19,359 bases of DNA from Eubacteriales bacterium (GTDB taxonomy: Bacteria > Bacillota > Clostridia > Acetivibrionales > STF1-152): the NCBI GenBank assembly GCA_028703215.1, contig JAQVNH010000005.1, forward strand, positions 1 through 19,359. Direction: 5' to 3'. Of the stretch, positions 14,881 through 19,359 are shown one piece after another (the stretch's first letter is position 1; each line of letters opens with the position of its first letter). A program made the translations under genes and the position numbers. Below the pieces are notes generated by a model. That model saw only the letters and a list, made by a program, of their open reading frames with translations, was not told the DNA's origin and did not search any database.

Positions 14881-15480
14881 TCATATCTCCCTGCGTCCCT
14901 CCAGAGATTTTGCCAGTGTTATCTCATCCGCATATTCTATATCCCCGCCAACAGGGATTCCGTGTGCTATTCTTGTCACCTTTATTCCAAGAGGCTTTAT
15001 CAATTTGGCGATGTACATCGCTGTCGCCTCACCCTCAATATTCGGGTTTGTTGCCAGTATGATCTCCTTGACTTGTCCTCCGCTCAATCTCGAGAGGAGC
15101 TCCTTTATGCGGATATCCTCCGGGCCGATACCCTCCATGGGGGAAATCGCGTCCTGAAGAACATGGTACAGGCCCTTGAATTCCCGGGTGCGCTCCATTG
15201 GCACAGCATCTCTCGGATCCTCTACAACGCATATCTGTGTCTGGTTTCTCGCAGAATTCTTGCATAGCATGCAGGGATCGACATCAGTTAAATTGCAGCA
15301 CACAGAGCAGTGATGTATTTTCTTTTTAGCGTCCGTTATTGCATCAGCAAGCTGCCCCGCTTTTTCATTCGGCAGATCCAAAACAAAAAAAGCCAGTCTC
15401 TGAGCAGTCTTGCGGCCGATGCCGGGCAATTTTTCAAATTCTTCTATCAGCTTCGCAATAGGCGCAGCATAAAAACCCAT
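14881..15480 (-). CDS. recR: Recombination mediator RecR
   Basis: RecR works with RecO (and RecF) to load RecA on SSB-coated gapped DNA. The 199-residue protein is full length. It has a helix-hairpin-helix at about 18-30 (LPGIGRKTAQRLA), a Cys4 zinc finger C58-x2-C61...C70-x2-C73, a Toprim domain starting at QICVVEDPRD (82-91), and a C-terminal segment with RIAHGIPVGGDIEYADE (170-186). It follows ybaB by about 75 bp, in the conserved dnaX-ybaB-recR order. A GAGGAT element lies before the ATG. Confidence 0.97.
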   Translation of the reverse strand: MGFYAAPIAKLIEEFEKLPGIGRKTAQRLAFFVLDLPNEKAGQLADAITDAKKKIHHCSVCCNLTDVDPCMLCKNSARNQTQICVVEDPRDAVPMERTREFKGLYHVLQDAISPMEGIGPEDIRIKELLSRLSGGQVKEIILATNPNIEGEATAMYIAKLIKPLGIKVTRIAHGIPVGGDIEYADEITLAKSLEGRREI

Positions 15481-15509
15481 TCCTGACCATCCTCAATTTA
15501 CATTAATAA

Positions 15510-15528
15510 GGGACGCGCATGCCGTCCC
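15510..15528 (-). repeat. Short hairpin between ybaB and recR
   Basis: GGGAC and GTCCC form a 5-bp stem around a 9-nt loop, followed on the minus strand by TTATTAATG. The T-tract is too poor for a confident terminator; it may only attenuate or process the message. Confidence 0.3.
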
Positions 15529-15555
15529 CGGATTTTAAAAATATACTTAAACCGG

Positions 15556-15900
15556 CTAAAAAAGGCCGGGCATCTTTCCAATACCGCCGGTCAACTTGCC
15601 CATTTCGCTGCCGGAGAGCTCATCCGCTTTTCGGAGAGCTTCGTTTACCGCAGTTAAAACAAGATCCTGCAGCATCTCAACGTCTTCAGGGTCAACTGCT
15701 TCAGGGGCAATGATGATCTCCCGGATCTCTTTTTTGCCTGTAGCGACAACTTTGACGGCATTTCCTCCGGAAGTAGCCTCAACAGTTTTTTCTCCGAGTT
15801 CCTCCTGCAATTTCTGCATGTCCTGCTGCATCTTTTGAGCCTGTTTCATGAGATTGTTGAGATTTCCTCCGTAACCGCCTCCAAAACCGCCTTTAGCCAT
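15556..15900 (-). CDS. ybaB: YbaB/EbfC-family nucleoid-associated protein
   Basis: A 114-residue DNA-binding nucleoid-associated protein of the YbaB/EbfC family, which forms tweezer-like dimers. The Gly-rich N-terminus (MAKGGFGGGYGGNLN) leads into the typical helix NLMKQAQKMQQDMQKLQEEL. The VEATSGGNAVKVVATGKKEIREIII strand region and the VDPEDVEMLQDLVLTAVNEAL helix follow. GGAGGG lies 11 bases before the ATG. It is part of the dnaX-ybaB-recR operon. A TATAAT (15941-15936) in the gap behind dnaX could give it extra expression, but no good -35 is visible. Confidence 0.95.
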   Translation of the reverse strand: MAKGGFGGGYGGNLNNLMKQAQKMQQDMQKLQEELGEKTVEATSGGNAVKVVATGKKEIREIIIAPEAVDPEDVEMLQDLVLTAVNEALRKADELSGSEMGKLTGGIGKMPGLF

Positions 15901-15935
15901 TAATTTTATTTCCCTCCATATTTTTGATTACAAAT

Positions 15936-15941
15936 ATTATA
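15936..15941 (-). promoter_or_regulatory. Possible -10 box upstream of ybaB
   Basis: A perfect TATAAT on the minus strand lies 36 bases before the ybaB start, in a region with no coding function. The hexamer 17 bp upstream (ATACTT) is a poor -35, so this is a weak call. Confidence 0.25.
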
Positions 15942-15977
15942 TAGTACGGCATTCGCAAAGTATAGCTGTTGAGAGAA

Positions 15978-17705
15978 TCACTCGTCAAATACTTCAAAGG
16001 GGAAATTATGCTCCGCAGACAAAGTTTCGACCTTGTGAAGAACTTCATCGACGACCGCTGCGGAACAGCTGTCATCTGCGTCGGACATTTCGGCAAGAGT
16101 GATTTTGATTTTGACTTGCCCGCCTGATTTTTCAGAGATCAGTTCCTCTATTATATTGATATTTGCCGGATCTGATGCTATTTTACCCGATGTTTCGTTA
16201 TTAAAAGCGATGCAGACGATTTTTTCATCAAGCCGGGTCACTTTCGCCGTTTGAAGAATTGAGCTCAGAGCTCGTTTCCCACGCTCCTTTAAAGTCAAAA
16301 TAACTTCGTGCCATGCTTTTTGCAAATCAGCAGTGCTTCTGCCCGCAATGCCGCTGCGCGGAGACTCTTTCAGCCCGGATGTTTTTGCCGGGGCCGAGAT
16401 TTCCTTTGCTTCAGCTGTTTTCAGCGCGTTGGGCTGCAAATCGACTGTTGATGAAGATGCATTGTTGTTTTCCGGCGGAAAACCTCTTCCGTCAGTCTCG
16501 GGTTTTTTTGCCTTATGTGCCCCTTCCGGATTCGGCATCTTACTAATGCTTGAAAACGCACTGAGTTTTCTTTCGAGCAGACTTATCCTTTCACTCAGAA
16601 CGACTGAAGCGTCACCCGCGATCCCCTCGCACAATCTCACGAGGGAGACCTCAAGCATTATTCTTGGCTGGACTGCCCAGCGAAGCATCGGTTCAAGTTC
16701 CGACAACACGCGTATCGCTGCTGTGATCTCGTCCTTTTCGAAACCCTCCGAAATCTTTCTGATGTCGTGCAAAGCCTCTTCGGTAGCCGCTATCATGTCG
16801 GAAGGGTCTTTTGATATTTTAAACAGCAGCAGATTGCGGAAATATAAAATCATGTCAGATACAAAGTTCTGAATATCTTTTCCGGACATAACAAGCTTTT
16901 CAACAAGCTCAAAAATGAGAGAAGGATCCCTTTTCATTACAGCTTCCGCAACTTGTCCCAGAAAGATATAGTCGACAATACCTATAGTGCTCAGCACATC
17001 AGCATAGGTGACAGTTTTGACTCCGGAAGAAAGGCACTGGTCGAGTATGCTTATCGCATCTCTTAGAGATCCGTCTGATTTGGCCGCAATAAGGCGGAGA
17101 GCTTTTGGCTCCGCTTCGGCTCCGCAAAATCCGGAGACCTGCTCCAGCCTGCTGATCGTATCTGCCGCGGAAATCCTGTGAAAATCAAAGCGCTGGCACC
17201 TTGATAAAATCGTAGCGGGAAGCTTATGCGGTTCTGTGGTGGCAAGGATGAATTTCACATGCTCCGGCGGTTCTTCCAATGTTTTGAGAAGAGCGTTGAA
17301 TGCCCCGGTCGAAAGCATATGGACCTCGTCAATGATGTAAACCTTGTATCTGGTTTGGGAAGGAGAATAAAGCACTTCGTCCCGCAGATCCCTGACATTG
17401 TCAACGCTGTTGTTTGAAGCTGCATCTATTTCCAGGATGTCCATTATGCCCCCCGAAAGAATTCCGAGGCATATTTCGCAGCTGTTGCAGGGATTGCCGC
17501 CAACAGGAGAAAGGCAGTTGATGGCGCGTGACAGAATATGCGCCATTGAAGTTTTCCCCGTCCCCCTTGTTCCGGTGAAAAGGTATGCATGAGCGACTCT
17601 TCCGGCTTTGACACTGTTCTTCAATATATTCACAATGTGCGGCTGTCCGGCTATTTCGTCAAATGTTTTCGGTCTGTATTGTCTGTATAGTGCGGTATAT
17701 GACAT
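15978..17705 (-). CDS. dnaX: DNA polymerase III tau (and possibly gamma) subunit
   Basis: Clamp-loader ATPase that opens the sliding clamp and, through its C-terminus, joins polymerase and helicase. The 575-residue full-length product is tau. It shows Walker A GTRGTGKT (45-52), the zinc Cys set C64...C73-x2-C76-x2-C79, Walker B VYIIDEVHM (122-130), sensor-1 ILATTEPH (153-160), and the SRC arginine finger (168-170). Domain III runs to about 365. A proline/charged linker (about 385-460) and a C-terminal tau domain (about 460-545) follow. In the linker, codons 400-401 sit on an A7 run phased for -1 frameshifting, which would give a 404-residue gamma-like product. AGGTGG precedes the ATG. The SRP RNA gene lies 61 bp upstream, with probable co-transcription. 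Confidence 0.96.
   Translation of the reverse strand: MSYTALYRQYRPKTFDEIAGQPHIVNILKNSVKAGRVAHAYLFTGTRGTGKTSMAHILSRAINCLSPVGGNPCNSCEICLGILSGGIMDILEIDAASNNSVDNVRDLRDEVLYSPSQTRYKVYIIDEVHMLSTGAFNALLKTLEEPPEHVKFILATTEPHKLPATILSRCQRFDFHRISAADTISRLEQVSGFCGAEAEPKALRLIAAKSDGSLRDAISILDQCLSSGVKTVTYADVLSTIGIVDYIFLGQVAEAVMKRDPSLIFELVEKLVMSGKDIQNFVSDMILYFRNLLLFKISKDPSDMIAATEEALHDIRKISEGFEKDEITAAIRVLSELEPMLRWAVQPRIMLEVSLVRLCEGIAGDASVVLSERISLLERKLSAFSSISKMPNPEGAHKAKKPETDGRGFPPENNNASSSTVDLQPNALKTAEAKEISAPAKTSGLKESPRSGIAGRSTADLQKAWHEVILTLKERGKRALSSILQTAKVTRLDEKIVCIAFNNETSGKIASDPANINIIEELISEKSGGQVKIKITLAEMSDADDSCSAAVVDEVLHKVETLSAEHNFPFEVFDE
16467..16527 (-). other. Candidate programmed -1 frameshift signal in dnaX
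   Basis: Reading the minus strand, an SD-like GGAAGGGG (16527-16520) is followed after 10 nt by A AAA AAA (16509-16503) in exact X-XXY-YYZ phase with the dnaX frame. The shifted frame reads Thr-Arg-Asp and then TGA (16494-16492). A 7-bp hairpin (GTTTTCC, loop GCC, GGAAAAC; 16483-16467) starts 19 nt after the slip site. Transcript slippage adding one A would give the same product. Confidence 0.5.
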
Positions 17706-17766
17706 GTATATCCACCTGTAACATCAATGATGAGTCACGCTTTGTTCTTGCAGCGAAATAATAAAT

Positions 17767-18035
17767 GGCCGTGCACCTGTCTTCGACTTGCACTTCCGGA
17801 CGTGACGCACACAGCCGGCTCCGGTCCGGCAGCCCCGCGGCACACGAAATTTCCCCCTTACCGCTGCTTCCTTCCGGACCTGACGGGGTTCAAAGGTTTT
17901 CGTTGCGCAAGACCGGACTTTCATAGCTGCTTATGTGCGGCTGACTCCACAAATACAGAGCCTCTGACAGGAATTAAACCCTGCTGTAGCGGATTGCAGG
18001 TACAAGGCACCGCTGTCTCCCCGTCTAGCACGGCC
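17767..18035 (-). ncRNA. ffs: Signal recognition particle RNA (large, Bacillus type)
   Basis: This is the RNA scaffold of the signal recognition particle; it binds Ffh and targets membrane and secreted proteins. On the minus strand the 5' end GGCCGTGC pairs perfectly with GCACGGCC at the 3' end, giving 269 nt. The Alu-domain signature CGGTGCC...TGTACCTGCAATCCGCT is near the 5' end. The Ffh-binding helix 8 with GTCAGGTCCGGAAGGAAGCAGC in split form (17884-17863, GGAA tetraloop) is in the middle, followed by TGTGCCGC. These elements match the long scRNA of Bacillus and Clostridia, not the short 4.5S RNA of proteobacteria. It lies 61 bp before dnaX, the conserved order in Firmicutes. No separate terminator follows, so readthrough into dnaX is likely. 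Confidence 0.96.
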
Positions 18036-18076
18036 AAACCTCTGATTAAATTATGAGATATTCAAACTGCCATATA

Positions 18077-18105
18077 AGTATACTTCAAAGCATGATCATT
18101 ATCAA
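18077..18105 (-). promoter_or_regulatory. Sigma-A-type promoter of the SRP RNA / dnaX operon
   Basis: On the minus strand TTGATA (18105-18100) and TATACT (18082-18077) are separated by 17 bp, each five of six to consensus. The start near 18070 would give a precursor with about 35 nt ahead of the mature SRP RNA, consistent with 5' processing known for Bacillus scRNA. Confidence 0.72.
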
Positions 18106-18169
18106 TACGAGAAGCTTAAACACCCTTTCAAATGTCAATGCTGAAAAAGCAGTATGGAATTTTGGGCAG

Positions 18170-18226
18170 AAAAAAAGCACCGTCGCTAATTCGATAAAAA
18201 ATAAATAATTCCGAACTTCTGGTGCT
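18170..18226 (-). terminator. Possible minus-strand terminator upstream of the ffs promoter
   Basis: AGCACC (18226-18221) pairs with GGTGCT (18181-18176), and the second arm runs directly into seven T residues. The 39-nt interior can form a second 6-bp stem (AGTTCG with CGAATT). The long interior loop lowers confidence. No annotated gene would use it, which points to a small upstream minus-strand transcript or a spurious structure. Confidence 0.4.
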
Positions 18227-18302
18227 AAAAAATAAACTGAGATGAGATCATCGTCTATATTAAAAAGGAGGAACAAAATAGTCTCTCAACTATCTTGTTA
18301 CA
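18170..18302 (-). ncRNA. Candidate small RNA between nagB and ffs
   Basis: An extended -10 element TGCTATAAT (18316-18308, minus) would start a transcript near 18301. The predicted RNA opens with an 11-bp hairpin (AACAAGATAGT, 6-nt loop, ACTATTTTGTT; 18299-18272). It continues with unpaired UCCUCC, which is complementary to Shine-Dalgarno sequences, and ends at the hairpin plus T7 at 18170. No -35 is recognisable. This is inferred from layout only. Confidence 0.3.
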
Positions 18303-18434
18303 AATGAATTATAGCACACAAACATTAATAATAATATTAAGATTGTGTAACATTAATGAACATTCTGTGAAATTTGACAAATATTCATATTTAATATGCA
18401 ATCTTCGCATGCATGAAAGACAGGGTTTTGATTA

Positions 18435-18462
18435 TTGAAATTGAGACCTCATATGGTATAAT
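18435..18462 (+). promoter_or_regulatory. Extended -10 promoter of nagB
   Basis: TTGAAA (18435-18440), a 16-bp spacer and a perfect TATAAT (18457-18462) preceded by TGG (extended -10). The start near 18469 gives a leader of about 105 nt. A weaker upstream pair (TTGACA 18374-18379, TGCAAT 18397-18402, 17 bp apart) may be a second promoter. Confidence 0.75.
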
Positions 18463-18574
18463 GACCGGTGGATGCAAAATCGAACGGGATAAACCGGCAG
18501 ACGGCCGAAATATCGCAGCGAACATATAGGACAGGCGGTACTCGGCACATCAAAACGAAAGAAGGAAAAATCAG

Positions 18575-19324
18575 ATGAAAATATTTGTTGGTAAAACAGC
18601 TAAGGAGCTCGGAGAAAAAGCTGCCGAGATCGCAGCAAATGAGATCAGGAAGGCAATCGAAGAAAAAGGGCGCGCCCGCATAATTTTGTCAACAGGCGCT
18701 TCGCAGTTTGAAACACTTGACAGTCTTGTCAACAAGGATATCAGATGGGATCAGGTAACAATGTTCCATCTCGACGAATATGTCGGTTTGCCGCAGACGC
18801 ATATAGCAAGTTTCAGAAAATATCTCAAAGAGCGCTTTGTTGACATAGTACATCCTAAAGACGCATTTTTTGTAAACGGTGAAGGAGATATCGAAGAGAA
18901 TATCAAAAAGCTGGCTGCGGAGCTGCGTAAAAAGCAGATAGACGTTGCACTGATAGGCATAGGAGAAAACGGTCACATTGCTTTCAATGATCCTCCTGCG
19001 GATTTTGAAGTCAAGGACGCTTATATCGTAGTTAATCTGGACGATGCCTGCAAACGCCAGCAAATCGGCGAAGGATGGTTCAAAACCATGAGTGAAGTTC
19101 CCGATAAGGCCATCAGCATGACAGTCTATCAAATAATGCAAAGCAAGTGCATCATATCGAGTGTTCCCGGAAAACGTAAAGCCGAAGCGGTCAGAAAAAC
19201 TTTGACTGCGGATAAAACGACTCCGCTGGTGCCCGCGACAATGCTAAAAGAGCATAAAAACTGGTCTCTGTTTTTAGACGAGGGATCTGCTTCGCTGATC
19301 GACAAAAAAGATATTGCTGAGTGA
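18575..19324 (+). CDS. nagB: Glucosamine-6-phosphate deaminase family protein
   Basis: Expected to convert glucosamine-6-phosphate to fructose-6-phosphate and ammonia in amino-sugar catabolism. The 249 residues carry the sugar-phosphate loop ILSTGASQFETLDSL (37-51), the FHLDEYVGL block (64-72) with the proton-transfer Asp at 67, and GIGENGHIAFNDP (128-140) with catalytic H134. The E. coli Asp141 position is Asn (132), as in B. subtilis NagB. The Glu148 position is Asp (139), which is less usual. The STGASQF loop also differs from the ATGSTP form. It is therefore a divergent NagB subfamily, and a related sugar-phosphate isomerase activity cannot be excluded. AAGGA lies before the ATG. It has its own promoter and long leader and diverges from the ffs operon. 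Only 35 bases follow the stop before the window ends, with nothing identifiable. Confidence 0.88.
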   Translation: MKIFVGKTAKELGEKAAEIAANEIRKAIEEKGRARIILSTGASQFETLDSLVNKDIRWDQVTMFHLDEYVGLPQTHIASFRKYLKERFVDIVHPKDAFFVNGEGDIEENIKKLAAELRKKQIDVALIGIGENGHIAFNDPPADFEVKDAYIVVNLDDACKRQQIGEGWFKTMSEVPDKAISMTVYQIMQSKCIISSVPGKRKAEAVRKTLTADKTTPLVPATMLKEHKNWSLFLDEGSASLIDKKDIAE

Positions 19325-19359
19325 GAGTTCAGATTGATCTGATTTGGAGTGGACTATAT

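Noticed and set aside
18028..18060. CATAAT close to the SRP RNA 5' end as its promoter
   Set aside because: The matching -35 is poor, and the TTGATA-17-TATACT pair further upstream is far stronger.
18305..18442. A 44-codon plus-strand ORF starting after an AAGGAGG and an intervening hairpin
   Set aside because: The ribosome site is about 30 bases from the ATG, the translation is AT-driven and low in complexity, and the end overlaps the nagB -35 box.
18451..18470. A NagR/DasR-like operator (TGGT...ACC) over the nagB -10
   Set aside because: The half-sites are separated by six bases, not four, and the arms do not otherwise match, so it is no better than chance.

Overview
This window looks like chromosomal DNA of a low-to-mid G+C Firmicute, most likely an uncultured Clostridia-class bacterium. 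The evidence is DnaD-type primosome proteins, a long Bacillus-type SRP RNA with an Alu domain, the ffs-dnaX-ybaB-recR block, a prfA/tsaC/ywlE/upp/dCMP-deaminase/tagO/wecB string, and a Gram-positive-style Tad pilus operon. It holds 19 protein genes, one of them cut by the left edge, and one RNA gene. No tRNA, rRNA, insertion sequence or CRISPR array was seen.

Plus-strand left part (1-8373). The 3' part of a DnaD-domain gene is followed by a DnaC/DnaI-like helicase-loader ATPase. Next come an unrecognised three-TM membrane protein and a good rho-independent terminator (2442-2477). A strong promoter (TTGACA-17-TATGAT, 2564-2592) then starts a tightly coupled Tad operon: TadZ-like ATPase, TadA/CpaF ATPase, TadB and TadC platform proteins, a Flp1-type prepilin, and a DUF6382-like/FHA protein. 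Secretin, prepilin peptidase and TadE/F pseudopilins are not in the window.

Minus-strand block (18105 down to 8388), about 10 kb of co-oriented genes. The order of transcription is ffs (SRP RNA, own promoter), dnaX, ybaB, recR, prfA, tsaC, ywlE-like phosphatase, upp (own promoter), dCMP deaminase, tagO and wecB. It combines replication/recombination, translation termination and tRNA t6A synthesis, protein dephosphorylation, pyrimidine salvage, and the first steps of wall-glycan linkage synthesis. prmC and rpiB, frequent members of this string in related bacteria, are absent. The Tad operon and this block converge with only 14 bp between their stop codons.

Right end (18036-19359). A 539-bp AT-rich intergenic region separates ffs from a plus-strand nagB-family gene. 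It contains the ffs promoter, an extended -10 promoter for nagB with a roughly 105-nt leader, and structures that could form a small minus-strand RNA.

The most interesting observation is in dnaX. A correctly phased A AAA AAA heptamer just after domain III has a Shine-Dalgarno-like stretch 10 nt upstream, a short hairpin downstream, and a stop codon three codons into the -1 frame. This is the layout expected for production of a short gamma form beside full-length tau.
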